NCBI RefSeq assembly: GCF_003789055.1
Contig: NZ_ML119086.1
Span: 1-64,000, forward strand
Direction of reading: 5' to 3'
Source of the DNA: Histidinibacterium lentulum
GTDB taxonomy: Bacteria; Pseudomonadota; Alphaproteobacteria; Rhodobacterales; Rhodobacteraceae
Length of the DNA: 64,000 nucleotides
The translations under genes and the position numbers were made by a program. Positions 44,741 through 53,880 of this stretch are shown here, piece after piece; within the stretch, counting starts at the first letter, position 1; each line of letters begins with the position of its first letter. Below the pieces are notes generated by a model, which was given only the letters and a program-made list of their open reading frames with translations, was not told the origin of the DNA and did not search any database.

Positions 44741-46129
44741 TTGGCAAGGGCAGATCAGCGGGGGCGCCGCCGCGGGTCCGGATCCCGCGTGACCGTTGCG
44801 GCCCTGGTCGCCGCCGCGCTGGGCTTCGGTGCAGGCGGCGCGGCGCGGGCGCAGGACGGCGTGTCGCCCGAGGCGCTGATGACCGCGGCCGCGGGGGCCC
44901 TGGCTGCGGGCGACGCTGGGGCGGCGGCGGTGATGGCCGACGCGCTGCTCGAACGGGATGCCGCGGATGTGCCGGCGCTGATCCTGAGGGCCGAGAGCGC
45001 CATCGCGATGGGCGATTACGAGAGCGGCCTCAACGCCGCGCGGCGCGCCTGGGCGGCGGCGGAGGTGGAGCCCGCGCGCTATGCCTCGGCCCGGCTCGCG
45101 GCGCTCGCGCTGAGCCAGCAGGAGGCCCATACCCGCTCGCAGTTCTGGCTTCGCCGGGCGCGGCAGCATGCGCCGAACCCGGCGGAGGCGCAGTCCGTGG
45201 CCGAGGACTATGCCTATGTACGGCGGCTGAACCCCCTGTCCTTTCAGCTCGAGTTCAACGTGGCCCCCTCGGACAACATCAACAACGGGACCACGAACGA
45301 GACCCTGACCATCGAGGGCCTGCCCTTCACCTTCCTGTTGACGGGCGACAGCCAGCCCCTGTCGGGCACCGAGTTCACCCTGGGCGGCAACCTGCGCTAC
45401 AAGCTGCGCGAGGGCGCGCGCAGCCTGACCTATGCCGAGGTCACCGGCTTTGGCCGGACCTACCGTCTGTCGTCGGAGGCGAAGGACCTGGTGCCGGACG
45501 CTCAGGGGTCGGATTACGCGGAGGCGCAGCTGACCTTCGGTCTCGGGCATTTCTGGCTGCCTGCGGGTGGCCGCGATCCCTGGCAGTTCGACCTGTCGCG
45601 CGGGCGCTTCTGGTACGGCGGCGAGCCCTATCTCGACTTCCTGCGCGCCGGTGTGACCAGACCCGTTACCCTGTCGGAGTCGGACCGGCTGCGCTTCGGA
45701 GCGACCTGGGAGACGCTGGAGGAGACGGACGGCGACACGAGCGAAGCGCTGGCCCTCCGAGCGAGCTGGGAGCATGTCTTCGACGGCGGCGGCGTGCTGT
45801 CCCTGGGCCTCAGGGGGCGCGTGGTGGAGGCCGAGGGCCTCGACAAGGCCTACGAGGCGCGTGCCGTCACACTCGGCTGGCAATTCTCGGGCTCCGGAAT
45901 TTCGGTGGCCTACGATCTCGAGGAGCGCAATTACGACGAAAGCCTCTTCGTGATCGACACCCGCACCGACACGCGCCATGCCCTGCGCCTTGCCGTGCCG
46001 GTCCCGCAGGTGGAGGTCTACGGTTTCAGGCCGGTGATCAATGCCGAGCGGACCCGCACAGAGAGCAACGTGAGCCGTTTCGATACCGAAAGCACGGGCG
46101 TCGGCCTGACCTTCCGGTCCGCCTTCTGA
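44741..46129 (+). CDS. Slam-like outer-membrane protein (TPR plus DUF560 barrel)
   Basis: A 462-residue protein. The signal peptide is about 17-38 (ending ARAQ), an Ala-rich alpha-helical repeat region of TPR type is 41-160, then a beta-barrel (about 165-462) with alternating strands and a terminal aromatic, TFRSAF. The join LNPLSFQLEFNVAPSDNINN and the ending NVSRFDTESTGVGL resemble Slam/DUF560 proteins, which move lipoproteins to the cell surface. The TTG start has AGGGAG 7 bases upstream. It forms an operon with the lipoprotein gene. TbpB-type Slam systems are best known in Neisseria and Moraxella. Confidence 0.72.
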   Translation: MARADQRGRRRGSGSRVTVAALVAAALGFGAGGAARAQDGVSPEALMTAAAGALAAGDAGAAAVMADALLERDAADVPALILRAESAIAMGDYESGLNAARRAWAAAEVEPARYASARLAALALSQQEAHTRSQFWLRRARQHAPNPAEAQSVAEDYAYVRRLNPLSFQLEFNVAPSDNINNGTTNETLTIEGLPFTFLLTGDSQPLSGTEFTLGGNLRYKLREGARSLTYAEVTGFGRTYRLSSEAKDLVPDAQGSDYAEAQLTFGLGHFWLPAGGRDPWQFDLSRGRFWYGGEPYLDFLRAGVTRPVTLSESDRLRFGATWETLEETDGDTSEALALRASWEHVFDGGGVLSLGLRGRVVEAEGLDKAYEARAVTLGWQFSGSGISVAYDLEERNYDESLFVIDTRTDTRHALRLAVPVPQVEVYGFRPVINAERTRTESNVSRFDTESTGVGLTFRSAF

Positions 46130-46408
46130 TCCGACCTCCGGATCCGGCGGAGGGCGCCTGCACTGCCAAGGACGGCGGCGCGCCGTCCCGGAGTGTGGAG
46201 CGGGCGGCGCACGCGGCGGAGAGCGCGCTCTGCAGGTACGTCTTTCACGCCATATGCGGGGGAGGTGTGAGCGGGGCGTCGCCGGCGCACCACGACCCCG
46301 AAGGACGCGAAGCGCCGGTGACGGCGCGGGCAAGCCCCGGGCGGGCTTTTCGCCGAGGCCGGACGTGCTAGGCTCGCGCCCGTAACCGAGACATTCCGGG
46401 AGTACGGC

Positions 46409-46837
46409 ATGAGCCTGCGCTATCTGCACACCATGGTCCGAGTGAAGGACCTCGACGCCTCGATCGCCTTCTACAAGCTGCTCGGGCTGGAGGAGACCCG
46501 GCGGACCGACAACGATGGAGGCCGGTTCACCCTCGTGTTCCTCGCGCCCCCGGGCCAGCACGAGACGCCCGTCGAGCTGACCTACAACTGGGACGGGGAC
46601 GAGGGGCTGCCTTCGGACAGCCGGCATTTCGGCCACCTGGCCTATGAGGTGGACAACATTTACGAGATGTGCGCGCACCTGCAGGAGAACGGCGTGACGA
46701 TCAACCGCCCGCCCCGGGACGGACGTATGGCCTTCGTGCGCTCACCCGACAACGTCTCCATCGAGCTTCTGCAGAGGGGCGAGGCACTGCCGCCGGCGGA
46801 GCCCTGGTCCAGCATGGAGAATACCGGGCACTGGTAG
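46409..46837 (+). CDS. gloA: Lactoylglutathione lyase (glyoxalase I)
   Basis: A 142-residue VOC-fold metalloenzyme converting the methylglyoxal-glutathione hemithioacetal to S-lactoylglutathione. It begins YLHTMVRVKDLDASIAFYKLLGLEETRR with the first ligand H7, then VELTYNWD with the Glu ligand, GHLAYEVDNIY with the second His, and VSIELLQRGE with the final Glu. GGGAG lies upstream of the ATG. The 279-base gap before it holds no other gene. Confidence 0.93.
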   Translation: MSLRYLHTMVRVKDLDASIAFYKLLGLEETRRTDNDGGRFTLVFLAPPGQHETPVELTYNWDGDEGLPSDSRHFGHLAYEVDNIYEMCAHLQENGVTINRPPRDGRMAFVRSPDNVSIELLQRGEALPPAEPWSSMENTGHW

Positions 46838-46842
46838 CGCCG

Positions 46843-47604
46843 ATGGCCGGACCGGGGCGGCGGCGCCCTGCCCCGGCCCCGCGGCGCGGCGGCGGGGTTC
46901 GGGCGCTCGCCGCGGCTCTCGGGCTCGCCGCCGCCGGGCCCGCGCCGGCGCAGGAGATCGTCTGCCGGGTGGCGCTTGTCCTGGCGCTCGACGTCTCCTC
47001 CTCGGTCGATGCGGAGGAGGACCGGCTCCAGCGGCAGGGTCTCGCTGCGGCGCTGGCCGCGCCGGAGGTGGCGGCGGCCTTTCTCGCCAGCGACTTGCCG
47101 GTGGCGCTCGCGGCCTTCGAATGGTCGGGGCGCTGGAACCAGACGGTCATCCTCGACTGGAGGCTGATCGGATCCGAGGCCGATCTCGCCCGTGCAGCGG
47201 CCGAGGTCGCGGAATCGCGCCGGAGCACGAACCAGTATCCCACCGCCATGGGCCATGCCCTCGGCCATGCCTCGACGATGCTGCGGGAGGCGCCGCGCTG
47301 CCTGCGGCAGACGGTGGATGTCTCGGGGGACGGCATCAACAACGACGGCTTCGGGCCTCGCCTGACCTACGAGGCCTTTCCCTTCGAGGGGATCACGGTG
47401 AACGGCCTCGTGATCGAGGAGGGCGGCGCCGAGGCCGGAGATATCGCGCTGCGGGACTGGTACGCGCGCGAGGTCCTGCTGGGGCCCCTGGCCTTTCTCG
47501 AGGTGGCGGACGGTTTCGCCGATTTCGAGCGGGCGATGCGCCGCAAGCTCGAGCGGGAGGTTGGCGCCCAGGCGATCGGCGCGCTGGGGGACCGGAAGCG
47601 GTGA
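46843..47604 (+). CDS. DUF1194 vWA-like secreted protein (first copy)
   Basis: A 253-residue protein with an Arg-rich signal peptide (about 1-37, ending PAPAQ). A von Willebrand A-like fold has the metal-site motif DVSSS (D50-S52-S54), a later T/S in QYPTAMG, and D in VSGDGINN. DUF1194 is common in alphaproteobacteria and of unknown function. The ATG is 5 bases past the gloA stop, and its own stop overlaps the next gene (GTGA). The two DUF1194 genes are clearly paralogues. Confidence 0.82.
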   Translation: MAGPGRRRPAPAPRRGGGVRALAAALGLAAAGPAPAQEIVCRVALVLALDVSSSVDAEEDRLQRQGLAAALAAPEVAAAFLASDLPVALAAFEWSGRWNQTVILDWRLIGSEADLARAAAEVAESRRSTNQYPTAMGHALGHASTMLREAPRCLRQTVDVSGDGINNDGFGPRLTYEAFPFEGITVNGLVIEEGGAEAGDIALRDWYAREVLLGPLAFLEVADGFADFERAMRRKLEREVGAQAIGALGDRKR

Positions 47605-48320
47605 GGCGGCTCGGGGCGATCCTGGCGCTGCTTCTGCCGGTGGCGGTCCTGGCGGAGGGTGCGGGGCCGTGCCGGCAGGCGCTGGTTCTGGGACTCGACG
47701 TTTCGGGCTCGGTCGACGGCGCGGAATACCGGTTGCAGAGAGACGGCGTGGCGGCGGCGCTCACCGCGCCGGAGGTGGCGGAGGCGCTGTTCGCGGGTCC
47801 TGGGCATGTGCGGCTCGCGGTCTTCGAATGGAGCGGGCCCGCGGCGCAGAGGGTGTTGCTGCCCTGGACCGAGATCGGCGATGCCGAGGCGCTGGCCGGA
47901 GCGGTGGCCGTGCTGCACGGGGGCGTGAGGCAGCAGTCGGAGCCGACGACCGCCCTCGGGGCGGCGATCCTGACCGGTGCGCGGATGCTGCGCGAGCAGA
48001 ACGGCGTGTGCTGGCAGCTGACGCTCGATCTGTCGGGGGACGGCAAGTCCAACACCGGACCGAGGCCCGGAGAGATCGATCCCGGCGCCCTTCCGGGGAG
48101 AATGGTGGTCAACGGGCTTGTGATCGGCGCCGAGGCGGATGTTGCCGGTCCGCGGCGGCTTGTGGAGATCGGCGAGCTCGTCGCCTATTTCCGGGCGGAG
48201 GTCCTGCGCGGGCCCGGGGCCTTCGTGGAGGTGGCGCTGGGTTTCGAGGAGTTCGAGGCGGCGATGCGGCGCAAGCTCGTGCGGGAGCTGCGGCCCGTTG
48301 CGGTGGGCCGGGCCGAGTGA
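47601..48320 (+). CDS. DUF1194 vWA-like secreted protein (second copy)
   Basis: A 239-residue paralogue of the preceding protein with a shorter signal peptide (1-19, ending VLAEG). The MIDAS-like motif is DVSGS (D33-S35-S37), with LDLSGDGKSN further on and a C-terminal GFEEFEAAMRRKL matching GFADFERAMRRKL of copy one. The GTG start overlaps the previous stop by 4 bases, so the pair is co-translated and may form a heterodimer. Function unknown. Confidence 0.82.
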   Translation: MRRLGAILALLLPVAVLAEGAGPCRQALVLGLDVSGSVDGAEYRLQRDGVAAALTAPEVAEALFAGPGHVRLAVFEWSGPAAQRVLLPWTEIGDAEALAGAVAVLHGGVRQQSEPTTALGAAILTGARMLREQNGVCWQLTLDLSGDGKSNTGPRPGEIDPGALPGRMVVNGLVIGAEADVAGPRRLVEIGELVAYFRAEVLRGPGAFVEVALGFEEFEAAMRRKLVRELRPVAVGRAE

Positions 48321-48459
48321 GCCGGCAGGTGGGGCCGGACGGGGCCGTGCAAGCGAGTCACACTTCCGCGGGTCGGGCGGGAGCGCGGGGTTTGGCGTAG
48401 CCCGGAGCGGGCGGCCATGTTAGGGTTCTCTTAAAGGCACTTTTGGGAAAGCTGAAAAC

Positions 48460-49650
48460 ATGACCCTTCCGCCCAATGTCTACGACGCCGAGCCGATCCC
48501 CGAGGCCGCCCGCGCCGAGGTCGAACGCTTGCTGAGCTCGGGCGATCTGTTCCGCTACACGGCGCCCGAGAACGCGCCGGTGGCGCTGCTGGAGCGGGAA
48601 TTCGCGGACCTTCTTGGTGCGAAATACGCGCTGGCCGTCTCGTCCTGTTCGGCGGCGCTGTTCCTGTCACTGAAGGCGCTGGGGCTTCCGCGGGGGGCGA
48701 AGGTTCTGATCCCGGCCTTCACCTTTGCCGCTGTGCCCTCCTCGGTCATCCATGCCGATTGCGAGCCGGTGCTGGTGGACTGCGGCGACGATTACCGCAT
48801 CGACATGGACGATTTCGCGGCGAAACTGCCGGGCGCGAACGCGGTGCTGATCAGCCACATGCGCGGGCATACCTCGGACATGGACGCGATCATGGCGCTC
48901 TCGGCGCAGGCGGAGGTGCCGGTCGTGGAGGATGCGGCGCATTCGCTGGGCACCACTTGGCACGGGCGCAACATCGGCACGCTGGGGCGGGTCGGCTGCT
49001 TTTCGTTCCAGTCCTACAAGCTGGTGAATTCCGGCGAGGGCGGGATCATGATCACCGACGACGCGGAGCTGATCGCGCGGGCAGTGATCATGTCGGGTGC
49101 CTACGAGCACAACTGGAAGAAGCATCCCGTCTTGCAGGCGGCCTTTGCCGAGGTGCAGAATACCCTGCCCCTCTACAACCTGCGCCTGTCGAACCTCGCT
49201 GCGGCAATCATCCGGCCGCAGCTGGGAGAGGTGGCGCGCCGTGTGCGGGACGGGCGGCGGAACCATGACCGGGTGGCGGCGGCTCTGGAGGCCTCTCCAT
49301 GGCTCGAGGTGCCGAAGAAGCTTGCCCCCGAGGAGCGGGCGCCGGATTCGATCCAGTTCAACGTCGTGGGCATGGATGAGGCCGAGACCCGCGCCTTCGC
49401 CGCCGCCGCGGGTGCGAAGGGCATCAAGGTGCAGGTCTTCGGGCTGAGCGAGGACAATGCGCGGGCATTCTGGAACTGGAAGTTCCTCGGCCGCGACTGG
49501 GTACTGCCGAAGACGCGGGCGATGCTGATGAAGGCGTGCGACGTGCGGCTGCCCGCGCGGCTGACGGTCGAGGAATGCGATCTTGTCTCGGGCCTGCTGG
49601 TCGATGCAGCGGCCGAAGTGATGGAGGAGACGCGCGCCTACGGCACCTGA
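48460..49650 (+). CDS. DegT/DnrJ/EryC1-family PLP aminotransferase
   Basis: A 396-residue PLP enzyme of the sugar-nucleotide aminotransferase family. It has SSCSAALFLSLKALG (phosphate site), IPAFTFAAVPSSV, D158 and H161 in VVEDAAHS, and the PLP Lys K187 in SFQSYKLVNSGEGG. Family members aminate keto-sugars in surface glycan or antibiotic pathways, but no sugar genes are adjacent. It is monocistronic in appearance, with a 139-base upstream region. Confidence 0.88.
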   Translation: MTLPPNVYDAEPIPEAARAEVERLLSSGDLFRYTAPENAPVALLEREFADLLGAKYALAVSSCSAALFLSLKALGLPRGAKVLIPAFTFAAVPSSVIHADCEPVLVDCGDDYRIDMDDFAAKLPGANAVLISHMRGHTSDMDAIMALSAQAEVPVVEDAAHSLGTTWHGRNIGTLGRVGCFSFQSYKLVNSGEGGIMITDDAELIARAVIMSGAYEHNWKKHPVLQAAFAEVQNTLPLYNLRLSNLAAAIIRPQLGEVARRVRDGRRNHDRVAAALEASPWLEVPKKLAPEERAPDSIQFNVVGMDEAETRAFAAAAGAKGIKVQVFGLSEDNARAFWNWKFLGRDWVLPKTRAMLMKACDVRLPARLTVEECDLVSGLLVDAAAEVMEETRAYGT

Positions 49651-49815
49651 CGGACGTCTCGGCCCCGCGCCATCCGGGCGCGGGCGTACCGAAGAGCGCG
49701 CGGCGGGATCCACGGGCGCTCCCTTCGTGTCCGGAGAGGCCGGCGCGCCCTGGCTGCGTCGCTTGAAGCCTCCCGGCGACCAGCGGAGGTCGGAGGATCG
49801 CGGTTATCCGCCGGC

Positions 49816-50010
49816 TCAGGCGCCAAGAGTCCGGTCGAGCCAGAGTAGCGCCACGCCGAGCGCCATGGCAGCGAGACCGACGAGGCGGCGCTGGTCGAGC
49901 GAGAGCGACCGAAGAGCCGCGAGCAGGTTCTCAACGAGCGAAGGGGCCAGCACATAGGCCAGCCCCTCCACGATCAACACGAGACCCAGCGCCAGAAGGG
50001 CGGTGGTCAT
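49816..50010 (-). CDS. DUF2065 small membrane protein
   Basis: A 64-residue protein of two hydrophobic helices (about 3-22 and 42-60) around a polar linker SLSLDQRRLVGLAAM, the DUF2065/YjeT family. It follows hflC by 10 bases on the same strand, the same order as hflK-hflC-yjeT in E. coli. Its ribosome site overlaps the hflC stop. Function unknown; context suggests a role with the HflKC complex. Confidence 0.86.
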   Translation of the reverse strand: MTTALLALGLVLIVEGLAYVLAPSLVENLLAALRSLSLDQRRLVGLAAMALGVALLWLDRTLGA

Positions 50011-50020
50011 GTGGTGTGCC

Positions 50021-51070
50021 TCATCCTTCGGGGTCGTTGTCCGGCGCCAGTTCTGGCACGCTCTCTTCGATCTCCTCCCTCAGCGTGTCGGCGTTGGGCA
50101 TCTCATCGACCGACGGCACGCCTTCGAGGTCGTCCGTGTTCGGCAGTTCGAGCGCCTCGATCACTTCGGCCGCTGCCTCTGCCGCTGCCTCCAGATCGAC
50201 GGCCCGCGGGTTGGCCCCCTGTAGGAAGGTGAAGAACTCGCTGTCCGGCGACAGGACCATCCGGGTCGTTTCACCCCGCAGCGCCCGCTCGTAAGCCGTC
50301 ATCGAGCGATAGAACTCGAAGAACTCGGGATCGGCCCCATAGGCCGCGGCGAAGATGTTGTTCCGGCGCGCGTCGGCCTCACCTCGAATGATCTCAGACT
50401 GACGGGTCGAGTCGGAGACGAGTTCCACCACGGTCCTGTCCGCGGCGGCCCGGGTCCGCTGGGCGGCCTCGTTGCCTCGGGCGATCTCGTCCGCGGCCTC
50501 GCGCTCCCTCTCCGAGATCATCCGCTGGAAGGTCGCTTCGAGGTTGGCCTGCGGCAGATCGGTCCGCTTCAGGCGCACGTCGATCACTTCGATCCCGAGC
50601 GGCTGTGCCTCCTGGATGGCGCCGTTCCGGATGCGAAGCATCAGTTCGGCCCGGTCCGTGGACAGGATGTCATTCGAGGTGACCTGACCAAGCACTTCGC
50701 GAACCTGGGCTCTCAGGATCGAGTCGAGCCGAAGCGCCGCGGCCTGCTGGCCTCCGGCACCGGTGGCCTGACGAAACCGCTCGACATCGGCGATCCGGTA
50801 GCGCGCGAAGGCATCGACCACGAGACGGCGGTCGTCGAGCGGGGTGATCTCGATCGGATCGAGATCGCGGCTCAGGATCCGGTCATCGTAGCGCACGACC
50901 TCGTCGATGAAGGGCACCTTGAAATACAGACCGGGGGTTTCCTTGACCTGCACCACGCGTCCGAAGCGCAGCACCAGCCCCTTCTCGCGTTCGTCCACGA
51001 CGAAAAGCGAGGAGAAGACCAACGCGATCGCGACCACCAGGATCGGAATGAGGAATGCTGTCTTTCGCAT
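50021..51070 (-). CDS. hflC: HflC, FtsH protease modulator subunit
   Basis: A 349-residue SPFH/stomatin-type protein with one N-terminal helix (about 5-25, AFLIPILVVAIALVFSSLFVV) and a periplasmic SPFH domain (FKVPFIDEVVRYDDR). A long Ala/Glu/Arg coiled-coil (REREAADEIARGNEAAQRTRAAAD) and a disordered acidic tail follow. With HflK it forms the large vault around FtsH. Its ATG overlaps the hflK stop (TGATG). Confidence 0.93.
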   Translation of the reverse strand: MRKTAFLIPILVVAIALVFSSLFVVDEREKGLVLRFGRVVQVKETPGLYFKVPFIDEVVRYDDRILSRDLDPIEITPLDDRRLVVDAFARYRIADVERFRQATGAGGQQAAALRLDSILRAQVREVLGQVTSNDILSTDRAELMLRIRNGAIQEAQPLGIEVIDVRLKRTDLPQANLEATFQRMISEREREAADEIARGNEAAQRTRAAADRTVVELVSDSTRQSEIIRGEADARRNNIFAAAYGADPEFFEFYRSMTAYERALRGETTRMVLSPDSEFFTFLQGANPRAVDLEAAAEAAAEVIEALELPNTDDLEGVPSVDEMPNADTLREEIEESVPELAPDNDPEG

Positions 51071-52236
51071 CAGTTCATCTCTCCGTTGGTCGTCGCGCTG
51101 CTGCCGCGGCGCAGCTGGTCAAGCGGCAGGTAGGGCACCACGCCGGACCCGCCTTCGCCCTGGTCGTCTAGCAGGATCAGGTCTGTGTTCGAGAATACCT
51201 GTTCCATCGTCTCGAGGAAGATCCGCTTGCGCGTCACGTCCGGAGCCTGGCTGTATTCGGTAAGGATCGCGGCGAAGCGGCTCGCCTCGCCCTCGGCCTC
51301 GTTGACGACACGGGCACGATAGCCTTCGGCCTCTTCGAGGATCTGCGCGGCCTCACCCCGAGCCTCGGCGAGAACCCGGTTCGCATAGGCGTCGGCGAGG
51401 TTCTGCAGCCGGTCACGTTCCTGGGATGCGGCCTGCACCGCGCGGAACGAGGCGATGACGGGCTCGGGCGGATCCGCCCGGTCGAAGTTGACGCGGATGA
51501 TCTGGACGCCGCTGTCGTAACTGTCGAGCGTGTCCTGGATCAGGCCCTGAAGCCTGTCCGCAATCGGACCACGGTCACGGTTGAGGATCGGCGCCAGCTG
51601 GGACTGCGCGATGATCTCGCGCATCGCGGATTCCGAAACCGCGGCGATGGCCTGCGGCGGATCGGAGAGATTGAACAGATAACGCGCCGCATCGTTGATG
51701 TTCCAGACCACCTGGAAGTCGATGTCGACGATGTTTTCGTCCCCGGTCAGCATCAGACCGTTCTCGGTCGCCCCGCTCCGGGAGTCGCCGATGTCGATGA
51801 TCTGTTCGCGAGTCACAGGCAGTTTCTCGTAGGTGACCACGGGCCAGGGCGCGAAGTTCAGGCCTGGCATCCCGGTGCTGAGGTATTCGCCGAACAGGAA
51901 TTCGACCGACTGTTCCTCCGGTCGCACGGTATAGACCGAAGCTGCGAGCCATCCCGTTACCGCCACCAACGCCGCGATGCCGACCATGCCGCGGGTGATC
52001 CTGAAACCGCCGCCGCCACCGCCACCGCCGCCCGAGCCGTTCTGGCCGCCGCCGCCGCCCATCAGGACGCGCAACTGCTCGCGGCCACGGTTCATGAGGT
52101 CGTCGATTTCGGGTATCTGGGGTGTCTCACCGGGTCTGCGGCCGGGCGCCGGCCGCCGGTCGTCGTCGTTACCGCCGCCTCCCGCGCCGCGGTTGCCGCC
52201 ACCGCCCCCCCAGGGGCCTCCGTTGTTGCCTGCCAT
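51070..52236 (-). CDS. hflK: HflK, FtsH protease modulator subunit
   Basis: A 388-residue SPFH protein with a long Gly/Pro-rich cytoplasmic N-terminus (about 1-75, many GGGG runs), a transmembrane helix (MVGIAALVAVTGWLAAS), then the SPFH domain and coiled-coil (EARGEAAQILEEAEGYRARVVNEAEGEA). The ATG at 52236 has AGGAGGACGAGG upstream. It is translationally coupled to hflC. Confidence 0.94.
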   Translation of the reverse strand: MAGNNGGPWGGGGGNRGAGGGGNDDDRRPAPGRRPGETPQIPEIDDLMNRGREQLRVLMGGGGGQNGSGGGGGGGGGFRITRGMVGIAALVAVTGWLAASVYTVRPEEQSVEFLFGEYLSTGMPGLNFAPWPVVTYEKLPVTREQIIDIGDSRSGATENGLMLTGDENIVDIDFQVVWNINDAARYLFNLSDPPQAIAAVSESAMREIIAQSQLAPILNRDRGPIADRLQGLIQDTLDSYDSGVQIIRVNFDRADPPEPVIASFRAVQAASQERDRLQNLADAYANRVLAEARGEAAQILEEAEGYRARVVNEAEGEASRFAAILTEYSQAPDVTRKRIFLETMEQVFSNTDLILLDDQGEGGSGVVPYLPLDQLRRGSSATTNGEMN

Positions 52237-52327
52237 CTGGCCTCGTCCTCCTGTAGGTGTCCCCGTCCGTGCCGGAGTATATCTTGATATGCAATCTGTG
52301 GGCCGTCCCCCGGAATTCAACCGGTCC

Positions 52328-53776
52328 TCACCCCCGCCTCACGGGCTCGCGCATTGTCACGAGTTCCTCCGACATGGTCGGATGAACCGCAACGGTCCTG
52401 TCGAAGTCCTCTTTCGTGGCACCCATCTTCACCGCGATGCCCGCGAGCTGGATCATCTCGCCCGCGTTCGGTGCGACGATGTGACAGCCGAGAACGCGCC
52501 GCGTCTCGTGGCTGACCACCAGTTTCATCAGCACCCGGTCGGGCCGACCGATGAAGGCGGTCTGCATGGGGCGGAAGGAGGTGCAGTAGACCTCGATCGG
52601 CTCGCGGTCCCGGGCCTCCTCCTCGGTCAGGCCGATGGTACCGAACTCGGGCTGGGTGAAGACCGCCGAGGGCACGAGGTCGTGGTCGGCCGGGGTGGGA
52701 TCGTCGTGAAAGACGGTGCGGACGAAGGCCATGGCCTCGCGGATCGCCACGGGGGTCAGGGCGATGCGGTTCGTGACGTCGCCGATGGCGTAGATGTTCT
52801 CCGCCGTGGTGCGGGAGTAGGCGTCGACCCTGATCTCGCCGCGGCGGCCGATTTCCACGCCCGCATCCTCAAGGCCGAGGCCACGGCTGTTGGGATCGCG
52901 CCCGGTGGCGAAGAGGACGGCGTCGTAGACGCGCTCGTCGCCGTTGGTGGCCTTGACGCGGATCGGGCCGCCCTGCCCCGCGGCCTCGGGCGCCAGTTCT
53001 GCGGCGTGGCGCACGTCGCTGCCCATGGTGGCACCTGCGGGCTCTGCCGGGCGGTCCGCATCGGCGGGGGCCATCTCCACGATGTTGGTGCCGGTGTGGA
53101 TCGCGATGCCGCGAGCGTCCATGGCGTCGGCGATAAGGCCCCGCGCCTCCTCGTCGAAGCCGCGCAGGATCTGGGCGCCGCGGTAGTACTGCGTCACCTC
53201 GACGCCCAGCCCGTGCAAGATGCAGGCGAACTCGCAGGCGATGTAGCCGCCGCCGACGATCAGGATGGATTTCGGCAAGGTCTCGAGCCCGAAGATCTCG
53301 TTGGAGCTGATGCCGAGATGGGCATTGCGGATATCGGGCCGGACGGGATGGCCGCCGGTGGCCACGAGGATCGTCGTCGCGGTCACCGTCTCACCCGTCG
53401 AAAGCGCCACGGTGTTGCGGTCCTTCAGCGTCGCGCGGGCGTCGTGGATGGTGACGCCAGAGCCGTCGAGGAGCTTGCGGTAGACGCCTTCTAGCCGGTC
53501 GAGTTCGGCGTTGAGATGGGTGCGGAAGCCGGGCCAGTCGAAGCTGCCTTCGCCGATCGACCAGCCGTAGCCGCGGGCGTCCTCGCAGATCTCGCGGTAG
53601 GCGGAGGCGAAGACCATCAGCTTCTTCGGCACGCAGCCCCGGATCACGCAGGTGCCGCCCATCCGGTATTCCTCGGCGAGCCCCACCCGGGCGCCGGTCG
53701 CGGCCGCCTGCCGGGCCGCGCGCACGCCGCCCGAGCCGCCGCCGATCACGAAGAGGTCGTAGTCGTGCCCGCTCAT
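52328..53776 (-). CDS. gor: Glutathione-disulfide reductase
   Basis: A 482-residue NADPH-FAD disulfide reductase. FAD motif IGGGSGGVRAAR (11-22), redox pair C43/C48 in GGTCVIRGCVP, NADPH fold ILIVGGGYIACEFA (171-184), ATGRDPN, and the C-terminal catalytic HPTMSEE. Unlike typical alphaproteobacterial enzymes (about 450 residues) it has a roughly 30-residue Ala/Pro-rich insertion (about 237-270) before the strand PIRVKATNGDERV. It is the first gene after the hflKC operon, on the same strand. Confidence 0.93.
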   Translation of the reverse strand: MSGHDYDLFVIGGGSGGVRAARQAAATGARVGLAEEYRMGGTCVIRGCVPKKLMVFASAYREICEDARGYGWSIGEGSFDWPGFRTHLNAELDRLEGVYRKLLDGSGVTIHDARATLKDRNTVALSTGETVTATTILVATGGHPVRPDIRNAHLGISSNEIFGLETLPKSILIVGGGYIACEFACILHGLGVEVTQYYRGAQILRGFDEEARGLIADAMDARGIAIHTGTNIVEMAPADADRPAEPAGATMGSDVRHAAELAPEAAGQGGPIRVKATNGDERVYDAVLFATGRDPNSRGLGLEDAGVEIGRRGEIRVDAYSRTTAENIYAIGDVTNRIALTPVAIREAMAFVRTVFHDDPTPADHDLVPSAVFTQPEFGTIGLTEEEARDREPIEVYCTSFRPMQTAFIGRPDRVLMKLVVSHETRRVLGCHIVAPNAGEMIQLAGIAVKMGATKEDFDRTVAVHPTMSEELVTMREPVRRG

Positions 53777-53880
53777 CCTGTCCTCGTCTTGCTTGTCGCC
53801 AAGGGTATCCCATAGCCTTGCGGCGATGGCCAGTCCGGGGGCACGCAGGGCGCCCCGGCCGCCCCGGAACGGGAGGTTCC

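Noticed and set aside
52005-52230. GCC/CCG-rich simple repeats within the hflK 5' end as a microsatellite or phase-variable tract
   Set aside because: They encode the Gly-rich cytoplasmic N-terminus that is normal for HflK; the runs are interrupted and in frame.
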